A stretch of DNA of 34,813 bases from Phellopilus nigrolimitatus (GCA_021029095.1 JAJOHG010000268.1:1-34813); one strand, 5' to 3'. Counted from the first letter of the stretch, positions 1-10,923 are shown. Numbers and translations are program-made. Notes: generated by a model from the sequence alone, not told the origin.

Positions 1-2350
1 AATCAGTCCATTGAGGCGAAGAGCGTGTATATGTTTTATGACATCAATACACTCGTACAGCTGAGCTCTGCCCGGACGACTAGTCGAACTAGATATTCCC
101 AAGACTTTAACCTGCCAGCAAATTCATCGCTTTGGATGCTTGAGGTCTTCAAGCTGCTCGATATCAAAGATAACAACAATGTTCCTCATTTCTGAAAATG
201 AAGAAGCTTGTATCAACTCTAGCACGGCTGCTATCAATTATAACATGTCTCACATAAGAAAGGACACTTTTTCACCTGCCAGCCATGTGAATATAACCAA
301 AAAAAGGCCAAAGCACTTGTCCTTCTTCGGAGTCGAGGTTTCCATTTTGTTGTGTGGGTCTCTGGGAAGTGCAATCGATGTAAACGGTGTGTTGCTCCGC
401 TCCACTTCGAAAGACTTTCGTAAATCCAGGCACAATATTGCAACGGTTTCAGCCTCTCATAGCATCACTACTTCCTATACACAACCGCGGAGACTGGATA
501 CGTGCTGTGTGATACGTACCCGGCTTTCCTAAATCCTGAACGGTTTGATTTTAAGAGGCAAGGCCCGGGCCACGCGAAAGAGTGAATTACGTCATTACAT
601 CGGCCTCGGCCGGACCTAAGCGAGCCACCCTTTCCTGCCAGCACACACCGAGGAGACCCACCAACTATCATTGCCTTAACTTGTTTACGTCTAAAACAAC
701 TTTCTTTGGCGCATACTTTGCTATTCACGCTCTCTGTGGGAATGACGTATCCGCGGTCTAGATATTTTATTTTGGACTGGAATCTCTCTAATTGTTTATG
801 AGAATTCTTACTAGAGCACGCAACTATGAACGTTGCTTACCGCAGGTATCCATTATAATCACAGCTATAAGCTTCGGAAGTACAGAACCTGTGTCGCGAA
901 ATGATTGCAGGGCACGACAAGGACGGGAATTGTAATCACTGACGCCATTTTCAACGTTCCTGCGAATACATTGTCTCTGGCACACAGAGCGAGACCATTA
1001 TCTATGCCATACGATAAGTCGTCCGGCGAGGAACCAGGATTAGTGCATTCCATTCTATAGCGACCTGAGCACGTTCGCGACATCAATAGCTCAAATGAAA
1101 CCGAAGTCATCTCTTCAAAGAACCTGCAAAAGGGCTTGTTACCCCGGCATTTTGTTAGCACAACACCATGGTGAGCAAACCTCATAAACGTATTGCTGCT
1201 AATACTCTTCCAAGAAAACAGGACAGCTGGGATGGAGAGACTGACCTTCAGTTTCCGGTTCCGATGCAAATGGGTCCTCGCAAAACAATCGAGAAGAGAA
1301 GGTGGTCACTGCCTTACTGCATGCAATGCCACTTCATCAAGAAAGCATGCGTTAGTTAGTCTGAGCGGCTGTCCTACTCGTTTCGATTCGATCCAATTCA
1401 AAAACTAATGCTGCGTGTTTTGTATCAGGACATTGGCGCTATTCTCGATTTCAAACGTCGACCTGGAGCGGTTCAAGAGGCATGTCTTCATGCAGAGAGA
1501 CCTACATTGGCATGTCCAATTGTCTGTTTTCCGGAATCGACGAGAAACGGGTGGCCTCTCTTAACCACGAGCCCAAGTGTGCACAAAAAATGAGATTGCT
1601 TCGTGTCAACAAGGCAATGAAATTTTACTGCAGATTCCCTTGATACGAACACAACAGCCAGCGACCTCTGCGCCATCGAAAAGTACAGAAGTCGGAAGAA
1701 ATGTAAATAAGCCCACAATGAAGGACTATTGACCGGTCATTCATCAGACCGGCTGACCACTCCGAGGACATAGCCAGCGTTGTTCCGCGAATGAGTCGCA
1801 GTTGCTATACATTACAAATCTGCGCACAGTGACTACCGGCTATCAACCACCTGGGTAATATCAATCTAATCTACCCGCCTGCCGGGCAAAAGGCGAATGC
1901 ATAAATTACGTTGGCATTTTCTTATCGCGGTACTCGTCGAGGCGGTCCAGCTCCAACTTCCGAGAAGCGTCTCTGGGCTACACCTTTTCTAACCCTGTGA
2001 TGTATCGCTAGCAAGATGTCATTCGTATATCTGTGGCACCCGGGCCATGCATCCGAACACTGAAACCAGTGAGTTTTCTCCTCACAATTATTGCACAGGC
2101 CGATTGAGAATGCTGGAGATTCATCACATGCAGCGCGTCCATACTCCTGCAGGGCGTATTCTAGTTACAACACGCTTTTGAAAGGCCGAAAACGGGACTT
2201 TGCGCCTCCAATTAATGTTGTTAACGGTGCACATGTTCTCTGCTCACAGCTTAATCTCACCTTGCGCCTCGCAAGTAGAGCAACTGCCGTACTTCCGCGC
2301 ACAATATAGCTATAGCTTGTTCTTAGGAATGGGAGTGCAGGATTTAATGA
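1..2350. other. No supportable gene (1-2350)
   Basis: This stretch has stops in all frames at short intervals and no family I recognise. The best candidate is a short plus-strand frame near 1168-1351 ending in a Cys-x2-Cys-x6-Cys pattern, but no matching second half follows. I see no transposon ends or RNA gene. Confidence 0.5.
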
Positions 2351-2353
2351 AAG

Positions 2354-2360
2354 TATAAAA
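2354..2360 (+). promoter_or_regulatory. Possible TATA box upstream of the 2512 gene
   Basis: A TATAAAA heptamer lies about 150 bases before the ATG at 2512. It runs directly into an A/G homopolymer tract and is followed by a CT-rich leader (about 2400-2440) of the sort common before fungal transcription starts. The assignment rests on position and sequence only. Confidence 0.3.
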
Positions 2361-2376
2361 AAAAAAGGGGGGGGGG
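2357..2376 (+). repeat. A10-G10 homopolymer tract
   Basis: Ten A residues (2357-2366) are followed directly by ten G residues (2367-2376). The tract sits in the presumed promoter of the Zn2Cys6 gene at 2512. Such a tract is prone to length variation and sequencing error, so the exact counts may not be reliable. Confidence 0.85.
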
Positions 2377-2511
2377 TTAAATACAGTTTTCCAACCCTCC
2401 AACAACTCATCTCTTTCTCATCTCTCCCCCGGTATGTCTTTTGCGGGGCATCTCATTTACTTTATCTTACATTTTCATCCTTCACATAAGAGCGTATAAC
2501 AAGGATCGTCG

Positions 2512-2853
2512 ATGTCGCAATCCAGCCAATATCCGCCCTTCAATCACACATATATAAACCATGATCAGAAATCATTGGCGTCTACTAATGGTTACCCGGC
2601 ACGTCCTACGGCGTGTGACGCCTGTAGGAAGATCCATACGAAAGTAAGCTCTATTTATACGATTTATGCAAGAATTTGTTTGTTAAGGTTTTTACACTGA
2701 CATGTCTGACCTAGTGTGAAAGGGCAAATCCGAACCAGGCTTGCGCTCGGTGCACCAAAAAGGCTATACCGTGTGTGGTGAGATATATCAGTGACTCAAT
2801 TTGATCTCAGTGCCGATTTGCAAAACTTCTGCTTTCAGATTTCGTCGAAGTAG
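2512..2853 (+). CDS. Minimal Zn2Cys6 (GAL4-type) DNA-binding protein
   Basis: Proposed exons are 2512-2643, 2715-2777 and 2839-2853, giving about 69 residues. After a 34-residue polar leader comes a complete binuclear zinc cluster with spacing C-x2-C-x6-C-x8-C-x2-C-x6-C: CDACRKIHTK at the end of exon 1, then CERANPNQACARCTKKAIPC in exon 2. The first intron (gtaagc...ctag) falls exactly before the third Cys. Zn2Cys6 domains bind CGG-type DNA half-sites in fungal transcription factors, but here nothing follows the domain: after the last Cys the model ends within a few codons. No linker, coiled coil or fungal-specific activation domain is seen before the RPN2 pseudogene. It may be a DNA-binding-domain-only regulator or the 5' remnant of a longer factor. 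The zinc cluster is certain; exon 3 is weak. Confidence 0.6.
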
Positions 2854-3119
2854 AACGAGCCAAGGCGTAAACTTGAGCAGGACGGCTTTCTCTTGAATTT
2901 GACAATGCATCGCGGACATACCAAAGCTCGGATTGCACATTTTTAGTCACTGTGTAATCTTCATTTTACCCTCCTCATATCAGCCCGGAGACCGGAGATA
3001 CCATATTATACCAAATATACCCTATACCCGTTTGAGTCTTGGAGTGCAATATCCGAAGACTAATCTGCCAAAATTTGCTCAACACGAAAGAGGAAATCAG
3101 ACAAGCAAATAAAGAAAAT

Positions 3120-4110
3120 CTTCTCAGTCAGAGGCTTAGATGGCGAGGGGTACGCGGGAAGCATTGATTTTGCATTAGACAGATTCAAACTGAAAGTCTG
3201 CAAGTGGGCCCATGATAACTGACGAGCAAATAGTGAGACTGGTAAGTCGCAATTCAAACTTATAATAGCAGTATACTCGAATGCATACCAACGCCAGAAC
3301 TGACCGAACAAGACCATATCCATGACAGCACTTGTGTTGCGACTGCCAGCGCGACTATGCAAACTGATCGTCACGTTGTGCCCACCAGTGTCGATAAGAC
3401 CCTGGCCCAGAGCAGCACCAAAAACGGGCCATCGGGTCCTCGTGTTCCCTGACGCACAGAGTCGACGGGGCCTCGATCATCGGCTCGAGAATATCTACAG
3501 TGTCTTGAAGTCCAGCTCCTATACAGGAAATACCAAGGTCAAGCGTAACACCGCAACGCACGTGAAAGTCGTAGCTCTCACTGACTCGGAGATGCATAAC
3601 CCTTAGTACCTGGCCAGGCTTCTTCAAGAACTCGAAGGCGAGGAGGGTGACCGCTGTACGACGAACCTCATCAAAGGTTTTGGAAATAGAGACACGGAGA
3701 AGTTTTCGAATGGGGCCTTTATTTGAAAAGCCTGCATGTGTGCGAGAAACAGTATAGACACGACTATGGCGGAATCCTAGAAACAAGTGAGTAAACATCA
3801 ATACTATATACGGATTGGCGTCTTCGCCTTCTCTGCTAGAAGCATTTTTACCACGTCTCTAAACTGCTCCTGCCGACCATAATAAAGGAAAGCTAGCCTG
3901 ACTGCAAGGTCACGGATGATCTTCTCGTGCTGTGCTTCCGCGCGCCAGTAGCTCATCTGCATATCTTCCGTATGCGGTACCGAGCATGATGACACCCATG
4001 TCGTACCCCGCAGTTTCGAAAACACCTGCGGGGCCCGTATACGCCACTTCCTTGAGGCTGTTGTAGGACTGCTCGTTATTGTCATCCATACCAGCGATAT
4101 GGGGCCGTGC
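3120..4110 (-). pseudogene. RPN2: Decayed 3' part of proteasome subunit RPN2 (PSMD1)
   Basis: Read on the minus strand, several frames together resemble the C-terminal part of Rpn2, the large non-ATPase scaffold subunit of the 26S proteasome base. Recognisable pieces, in order, are SLKEVAYTGPAG and AGYDMGVIMLGTA (about 4050), AQHEKIIRDLAV and YYGRQE (about 3900), IRKLLRVSIS, DDVRR-like DEVRRTAVT, ESYDFHVRCG and GLQDTVDILEPM (about 3500-3690), HEDPMARF, then TISLHSRAGSRNTSAV (about 3370) and AYPSPSKPL (about 3140). Frame changes occur near 3960 and near 3430, where one extra T follows the Arg-Phe codons. About 35 residues are missing after the ILEPM block. Two intron-like gaps remain near 3790 and 3210, so this is not a processed copy. 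The start of the gene is absent here. A functional copy is presumably elsewhere in the genome. Confidence 0.85.
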
Positions 4111-5201
4111 CATGCTGAACGAATTTGTTGTTTGTTGCGATCCAGAGATTGTCAAGCAGATAACTTTTGATATCGCAAACCAACACTAGATCCTACGTCA
4201 AGTCCCAGAGCTTGTAGTGAATTGCCTTTCGAGTACCGAGTTCCTTGTGTTCCCTGAGGGAGGCTCCTATCGCCCGACGGTAGATGCGTGAAAGAAACCA
4301 AGGCCGCCTGTCGAACCCAATTCGTCGCCTTCTAACCATTCCAAATTCCTGCGAAGAGGTAATTCCTAAATGCACGACAGCATCATAGACAAATATTTCT
4401 GATTCAAAAACGAACCGAGAACGCTATCAGCTATCTATGTTGCCTTGCAAAATGTATGGAACGCACATTTATGTTCTTCAAGAAGAGCGAGTCACCCTTG
4501 TTGTTCTTCTTCAAAAGCTGCAGATACAACTTTACAGATTCTTGACCGGTTAAATTTTGTCAAGCTTGTTATACGCCTCTGTTCACCCCAGAAAACCGAA
4601 AAGAGAGATAGCCGAGCCAAAGGAGAAAAGAGAAATGATAGGTTATAGCCGAACGAACAAAAGGGCGAGAAAAAGGGGAGAAAGAGCACACCGTCCGCTA
4701 GATGAATTTCAGTCCCAAGGTTCGGCGGGAGAGGAAAAACGACAGTGTAGCTGTGTTACCCACTCTCGAATTGTTCGCGAGCATGTCCCCATGTGTTGTC
4801 GATGCTTTGCCCATGACTCGCCATCCTGAAGCTGCGTGAATGTAAGCAGAAGTATGGGTACGGCCGTTCTGCCACTTCGGTGCTGTTCATCGCTCTCCTG
4901 CCAACAGCGCTCGCGATCCCTCATCTACTTATTCGTTGCCTCCGCTTCTCTGTCGGCGTAGCAGTCGGTGTCAGGGTTTTCGCTGTTTATCGACGTGTCG
5001 CACATATCTATTTGAGGGTTTCGTGAAGAGACATGGTGAAAGTAATATTATAACATACTTCTTATACTTCTTAGCCAAACACCTCGCAATGCCAGTGTCA
5101 CGAAAGGTGCTGGTTCGGCTTGACCGTAGCGAGTCCACATGGCTTTGTAAGTCGATTACGATTTCGGCTAAATAAATTCGACTCCGACATACAGTACATG
5201 A
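4111..5201. other. No supportable gene (4111-5201)
   Basis: Only short open frames occur. The 4590-4700 stretch is purine-rich. A 60-residue minus-strand frame at 4193-4375 lies just upstream of the RPN2 remnant, but I could not match it to Rpn2 or to another family. Confidence 0.45.
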
Positions 5202-5858
5202 ATGCTACTTAGGGACTAGCACGGTAAGGCTCCATCCGCCATCCGTATCCACGGATAGGCTTTCCCACGGATGAACACCATCCGCGGATGCGTTCCCACG
5301 GATCGACGGATACCACGGATTCATCCGTGCAAAGTATAGGGAGGCAAGTTCAAGCCTTGCACAATCGCTTGCACCCCTCAGCGTGGCTTAAACCGTTATT
5401 TTACATCAGTACAATGTAAATTGAGATCTTCGTCTTTCTGAGGGAGAAAGAAGGCCTGGTTTCAATTTGTCTTTGCATTTTTGTTCATTTCAAGTTGTAA
5501 GTCATGGCAGAACGAGCAAACTTGTTTCCTTTTTTCTTCTTCTAAGTTCTGTAGTGCATAATATAAACCATGTTATCTTTAGCTCTGCAGTCATTTGAGC
5601 AGTGTATGTCCAGCAGCTGAGGAAGCACGACATGCATGGCCTAACGTGTGCACTTGAGCTCGCTAAACTCGCGAAGGTTCAGCATTGCCGAAGAAGACGT
5701 GATCTAGCGTTACCATTGGACGCACCATGTTTGTCAGCATTTCGCACGTATACCACGGATACCACGTAAATCTGCGGATACCCATCCGCGGATGGAGTTA
5801 TCCGCGGTACGGATACGGATATACGCGGATGGATACCGTGCCAGTCCCTAATGCTACT
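5202..5858. repeat. 8-bp target-site duplication flanking the MITE
   Basis: The octamer ATGCTACT occurs immediately left (5202-5209) and immediately right (5851-5858) of the element at 5210-5850. Eight-base duplications are the hallmark of hAT transposase integration. The two copies are identical, which points to a fairly recent insertion. Confidence 0.9.
5210..5850. mobile_element. Non-autonomous hAT-type MITE, 641 bp
   Basis: The left end reads TAGGGACTAGCACGGTA and the right end, reverse-complemented, reads TAGGGACTGGCACGGTA, a terminal inverted repeat with one mismatch in 17 bases that continues in looser form (TCCATCCG). Both subterminal regions (about 5230-5325 and 5755-5835) are crowded with variants of CGGATA, CCGCGGAT and CCACGGAT in both orientations, as expected for clustered transposase-binding sites. 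There is no transposase reading frame inside, so the element would need a partner in trans. Its TIR consensus and the flanking 8-bp duplication fit the hAT superfamily. Confidence 0.88.
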
Positions 5859-7473
5859 GACAACAAAAACCTGGCAGGCTTGAATCCGTCATGCTGAAGA
5901 CTCGCCTACAGGAATTCAGCAAGAATCGCTCACCAAGACAGCTATCTGACGAGCGAAACCGTAGACTAGATTCGCCGCCAATGTCTGAACAGCAAAAAGT
6001 CCTAATCAACAACATCGCGTGCCAAATGACGACGTTGTCCACGTACCTTGACATATTCATTCAAGCTTGATGTGATGGTAGGCATCGCTGGTAATAACTG
6101 AGGGATGTTCGCTCGCTAATAGGCCTAAAACGATGTGTCGGTACGTTAAAGGGAAAAAGGATATTTCTGCCTGTCAAAGGTACGTTCCCTAACAGTCAGT
6201 CTGGTATCCGCGCTCTCTTAATAGACGATTGACATTTTCCGTGAGGTAGCGTCTGGGACTTGAATCTTGAAACGACCTATCAAGTTCACCATTTGGTCGT
6301 TATCAGCATGGCCGAGAGGTAGCCTCATAAGACAACAACATACAGCACAGAATTAGCTGGAGATTATGTTGAATCTTGATGAGACAGTCTTCAACGAAAA
6401 ACGAAAGGCTAACATAGTTCGGGTGGTGTTATCACTTCTGCGGGCTCTTGACTGCTTGCTGTCCAAACGAAAAAGTCGATATTGTCCGAAATCAACGACT
6501 CGAGAGTGCATCTCAATCACCTCGGTAAGTGCCCTTATTCATCGTAACAGGCCTTTTTATGTTGTCCGTGCACGATCGTTTACGAAATCTGCATTGTCCA
6601 ATCATGCAGGAAACTCTGAAAAGTGACAGCTGTCATAGAGGCATACTATGATGACTACGATGGCACTTGAAACGTACATCGGAATTCAACAGTGCACCGT
6701 ACCTTTCTATCCAGCTCGACCTTTCCGTGCTGATATGGGCCTCTACCCACTGCGACTCCTGTGAACCGTGCATCTGACGGAGGTCTAGTTGAAATTTCTT
6801 GAAGCTTTGACACGTCTTCAACGCGAATGGAAACCAGGATATTGCCCACGTACGTGTAGCTCGCTTGCTCTGCACAATGCCTCACAGCGAAGGATGCGCA
6901 GGTTATCTGTTCGTGAACAATCGGCATGTGTCCAAGAGCTCCATGTGCCCTTTCAGCGAACTTACACTGACGAGCAACGTCTTTCCTCACTAAGGTTGTG
7001 GGAGCAGCGCACTCCTTTTCCTGATGACCATGGCTGATTCATCTTTGCGGCTTTCCTAAGAGACCTTCCCCAAGCTCTGAAATTTATCTGGGTGGTCCAG
7101 TGTCAGTTTATGGTCGAACATTCCGGCTTGACGCGCTCGCTAGTCGACAGCGATGTTGAGCATTGCCGCAATATGTCAAGGCACAGATTAGGATTGGCTC
7201 GCGTCCGTCAAGTGACTCCCTCATTCCAGTAACCGCCTACCGCCTCCAGTCTTCCTACACCCTCATTTCTTTCATGAACTATTTTCGCTGTCCGAATTTC
7301 CGGCGAATCATTTCTTTGGTCCAAGGCGAACCACGCATATCTCATTTCCGCCCACCCTTGATCAAATCGCACACAAAAGGCCAACGCCTCCAGTGCTTCC
7401 TTCGAAAATGTGTTCGCCTGCAGCCATGGCGCGCGCAGGATATAAGGCGCAGTGACGCTGGGTTGTACAGACA
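5859..7473. other. No firmly supportable gene (5859-7473)
   Basis: Open frames of 80-110 codons exist at 6366-6626 (plus), 6655-6990 (minus) and 7208-7474 (minus), but none shows a family motif or convincing exon chaining. The minus frame at 7208-7474 ends against the ATG of the next gene and may be chance. An A-box-like TGGCCGAGAGG at about 6309 is not part of a convincing tRNA. Confidence 0.4.
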
Positions 7474-8250
7474 ATGATCATCATGCAAGCGCAAAGTACG
7501 CCTCATCAAATGCCCCCGTACCATGTCTCGAAACGGTCAGATGCGGCGAAGACAAGGAATTACGACAACTGCGCGAAGTGCAAGGAACATCATCAGAAGG
7601 CAATTTCAGGCGATGGCTCTCCTCGTGTATGCCCGCTAACGCGTTTCATACAGTGCAAGGTCGTCTTAAAAGGTGCTTCGTGTGAACGATGCAAAGAATG
7701 TGGATATACGTGCAGTCTGGAAAGCAGAGGGGGCACCGCGGTTAGCAGCATTGCGAACTCTCATTCCTCTGTAAGGATTTCGCTCCTTATTAAGGTGTAT
7801 CCAAACTGACTGTATTGACTCGTTACGTATTTATTAAAGGCCGCAAACAACAGCCATTGCGCCATGTCCGTTATCTCGCCAAGTTTGACTTAGCTTCGGG
7901 ACTAAAACCGAACTTACTTTTCTCGACAGGAATAAGTTACAGCGTGCTGACACGCAGTTCTCGGGAAAGACGTTATACGAGCACTGCGATGGTGAGAAGC
8001 GTATGGTCTTCTGCGTCCGTATCGCGGACGACGGTCTCAAGCACGTCTATTTGACTGAGTACGACGCGAACCTCAACCCGACTTCCGCTCCTGTGGACCT
8101 TGGTTCTTGTGTGCGTCTACCCTTCATCCACTTCCAGAGTTCGCGTATATTTTAAGTCTAACGCCCCCTTAGTACGAATTCGACCGGAATTGGAGCAACG
8201 GCCTTGATTCGCTCACCGTCGACGATCTCATTGCGGCAAGGAACGGTTGA
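7474..8250 (+). CDS. Small Zn2Cys6 DNA-binding protein with a unique tail
   Basis: Proposed exons are 7474-7599, 7654-7770, 7840-7865, 7930-8110 and 8173-8250, giving 175 residues with all phases consistent. Residues about 33-62 form a zinc cluster with spacing C-x2-C-x6-C-x8-C-x2-C-x6-C (CAKCKEHHQK, then CKVVLKGASCERCKECGYTC), the same as the 2512 gene, with the intron again exactly before the third Cys. That 54-nt intron starts with GC (AAG|GCAATT) and ends ATACAG; it keeps the frame open if retained. The tail is acidic and unfamiliar, including GKTLYEHCDGEKRMVFCVR and HVYLTEYDANLNPTSAPVD, and ends VDDLIAARNG. The fungal-specific middle homology region of full-length factors is missing. The zinc cluster and exons 4-5 look firmly coding; the 26-nt exon 3 is the least certain part. 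Confidence 0.68.
7600..7653 (+). other. GC-AG intron, 54 nt, stop-free
   Basis: The donor is AAG|GCAATT and the acceptor ATACAG|TGC, with a GCTAAC branch-like motif 18-20 bases before the acceptor. Removing it places Lys directly before the third zinc-cluster Cys, as in the gene at 2512. Its length is a multiple of three and it has no in-frame stop, so a retained-intron product would carry 18 extra residues inside the zinc cluster. Confidence 0.65.
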
Positions 8251-9539
8251 TGAGCTCAAACTCAAAGTCTCACCGATCGTCGTGCTTTGCGCTAAAGCGC
8301 ATTCAGATTCTATATTGTCGGTTTTACGTACAGCTGACCAGTTATCCAAATCCAATTGAGAGTAAAAAGAACAAGACTACAGATGTTTAGATTGCATTCG
8401 TGTCTATGTAAACGTATATTTAGCAATGTACAAATATACCGAGTAATTTCGAATCGAACTTCGTCCAAGATCTCCAATTTTTCAAATTTAGTAAAAGGTA
8501 CATATTTAGATCTTTAAAAGACGACTAGAATCGTAAATCAAACTCAAGTCAAGGCTTCGCCTCTTTACTCCACGGGCGAGAGATCGTTTTGTTTCCGTTT
8601 TCCCTCGCAATCCTTTCGCCAACGTCATCGTGGATCGTATATACGTAAATACACGTCTTCGCCCAGGAATCTGAGAGCACCAGTGTCATACCATCCATGT
8701 CGGTAGGAGCACAACCAGTACTTTATGGAAAAAATCAATACAGGAAACGACAAAAAGAAGAAAAACTAGGCGAACGCCATCGATAGCCACCATCCAGAGG
8801 GTCGACTTTGCGATCGGTGGGGGAGGCTGCCGGTCCACACATGTCGAATATCAGTTCCATTGTAATTTCATTCTGAAACAATCGATACAAATCCTAATAT
8901 TAACCAAGGAAACAATAGGGATCATGTACATACCTGTGCGAGGACATTACCTATCCTGCCCCCCAAAAACAAACCTCGATCCCGCTGTTATCCGTGACAC
9001 GTACGTCCTACCCCAGTAGATGGCGGGGTGCAAAATAAAGGTATGTCCGCATCTCAAACCAAAGCAGGAAGAGGCCCTAAAATGACTGCACATGGGGAAC
9101 AAATCAGTCACATGTGGGTTGGCAGGAACAGAGAAGGGAAAGGCGAGCCGCACCTCCATCGTCGAGAAAACGTAACCGAGTGATTTAAAAAAATCAAATG
9201 GACACGGCTTGAGCATTAGCGACCGGCGTACAGCGGCGTTACTGAAATGCGCCAAATACACCCGGGAATGACTTCATCAGGCACTAATTATCAATAGCAG
9301 AACTGCGCCTATCATTCCACCGTATCTATCGGCGAGACATAAACGCAAGTAGCCTTTGTTCACATTTACTTTCCTACCTGCGCATACTTTTCCATTTGGA
9401 GGCTAGTCCCAGAAGCTACAAGCACGTCCGCGCTGCATTGGTCGACGGCTAAAAATCCGGCTATTGCGAACCAGTCTCATCAGCAGCGTGTGCGGAACTC
9501 AGTACATAAAGAATTTCGGAACTCGCTTTTCCATAGTGA
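8251..9539. other. No supportable gene (8251-9539)
   Basis: An AT-rich segment at 8380-8560 follows the Zn2Cys6 gene and probably holds its 3' end. A 104-codon minus-strand frame at 8947-9261 has no recognisable motif. Nothing else is seen. Confidence 0.45.
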
Positions 9540-9854
9540 AGCCACATCGAGACTGAGACTCGAGAAGAATTGGTATTCCAATTCGAAGTCCATACTCCGG
9601 AAGAAGAAGAAGGAGAAGGACTAGCAGTACACCGCATCCACGTGTACTCTACGTCAGGTCTGTGCATGCTCTGCACAATGCCGACGGCAAGTCCACCGAT
9701 CGTGCGATTCGTAGAATACAGTTCCTCGATTCTGCATATACGCCAGCTCCGCGAGCTCGTGTACCTGCTCAAATCGGTGCGTCCTTGGCTGAAAGCGACA
9801 GTACGTTATCTTGAGAGTAGAGGGATACGCACGATGAGCAATGATTGGGTGTAA
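9540..9854 (+). CDS. Possible coding exon, unassigned
   Basis: A 104-codon frame is open from just after two adjacent stops near 9534-9539 to a TAA at 9852-9854. It has an acidic run (TPEEEEGEGLAVHRIHVYS), then a segment rich in hydrophobic and basic residues (RQLRELVYLLKSVRPWLK). The first ATG in the frame is at 9570. I recognise no family, and an opposite-strand frame of similar length (9461-9772) competes with it. It could be a terminal exon or chance. Confidence 0.2.
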   Translation, partial: SHIETETREELVFQFEVHTPEEEEGEGLAVHRIHVYSTSGLCMLCTMPTASPPIVRFVEYSSSILHIRQLRELVYLLKSVRPWLKATVRYLESRGIRTMSNDWV

Positions 9855-10923
9855 TTCATTTTACAAGGATTTAAATGTGTCTTTGAATCTGATTCGGTCG
9901 GCTTCCTCTAGCATGGCCAACGCCGACGAAGGATACGTGCATCTCGTGAGAGGGGGTTGAGCTAATAGGGAGATATATGTTATTTCCAGGTAAATTTATC
10001 CAACAGCGTGGCGAGAGCACGATGGTGCCTTGGTACGCGCCGGCGCGGAAGGAAAGGGCCGATGTCTAGAGTTGAGTTAAAAACGTCCGCCTGAGATCTT
10101 TTTATTGCTTCGCGCCGATTCGAATGAACAGAAGCCTTACGAAAAACACGCTTGTGAATAATATAAATTGTAAAATTTTTACAGACAATGACGCTCAGTC
10201 TCGCATCCATTTGATAGGCGTGTATATCTCACCGTATAGAAAGGCTCTATCACTTTGCGCCCTGGATCAACTCTTCTTGTTATCAACTTGTGCCCGACTA
10301 CACGTCGGCGTCCCCTTGTTTTACACGCGTGTGCAGCACTGGGATCCGGGCTTTTGATCCAGGGCATATCATGAAAACGTAGACGAGATCCCAGACCTCT
10401 GGTAAGCTGAGAATGCAGTGCAGATCGAGAGCCTCAAAACAAACGTTGGGAATCGCGTTTGGATAAGGTCCCATCCGGTACGAGATCGAAAAGGGCCCAT
10501 ATGCCTGGGTATGCGCATAGAACGAATCGGAAGATCGATATGAAAGGAAATTACATAGTAGCAGATGCTGACGCACTACGGCAGAGTTATGCTAGTCAAA
10601 AACCTTTCAAAGCCGCGAGCCAAGCTGAGAAAGAGTCAAACTGAAGACGAGAATAATTCCATGACTTCTCTCTTCAGTGTATGCTACGATAGCTAGCATC
10701 TTAGATCTGGAAAGAGCCTAAAGTGCTTGCTACGTGCATCCGAGATCCTTGTAGCTGGTAGGAACTAAGGAAGCGCATAAAATCGTAACTGGCCTGCCGC
10801 ACGTGCCGGATGATTAGTGATCGATTTTGAATAAGCGGCATGCGAACGATTCTGTTCTTTGCTCTATCCACTGCGTGCAATTGCTTGTAACATTTCAAGA
10901 AAACCTCAAAACCTGACAAAAGT
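9855..10923. other. No supportable gene (9855-10923)
   Basis: Short overlapping frames on both strands only. The right end should contain the promoter and leader of the EFG1 gene starting at 10924. No clear TATA box is seen. Confidence 0.45.

Noticed and set aside
1168..1351. A possible third Zn2Cys6 half (Cys-x2-Cys-x6-Cys near 1318-1350).
   Set aside because: No downstream exon supplies the second three cysteines with the right spacing, and the intron position differs from the two real clusters.
6300..6380. A tRNA-like A-box (TGGCCGAGAGG) with a weak B-box-like GTTGAATCTT 58 bases later.
   Set aside because: The acceptor and anticodon stems do not pair and the B-box departs from GGTTCGANTCC; at most a decayed tRNA or SINE relic.
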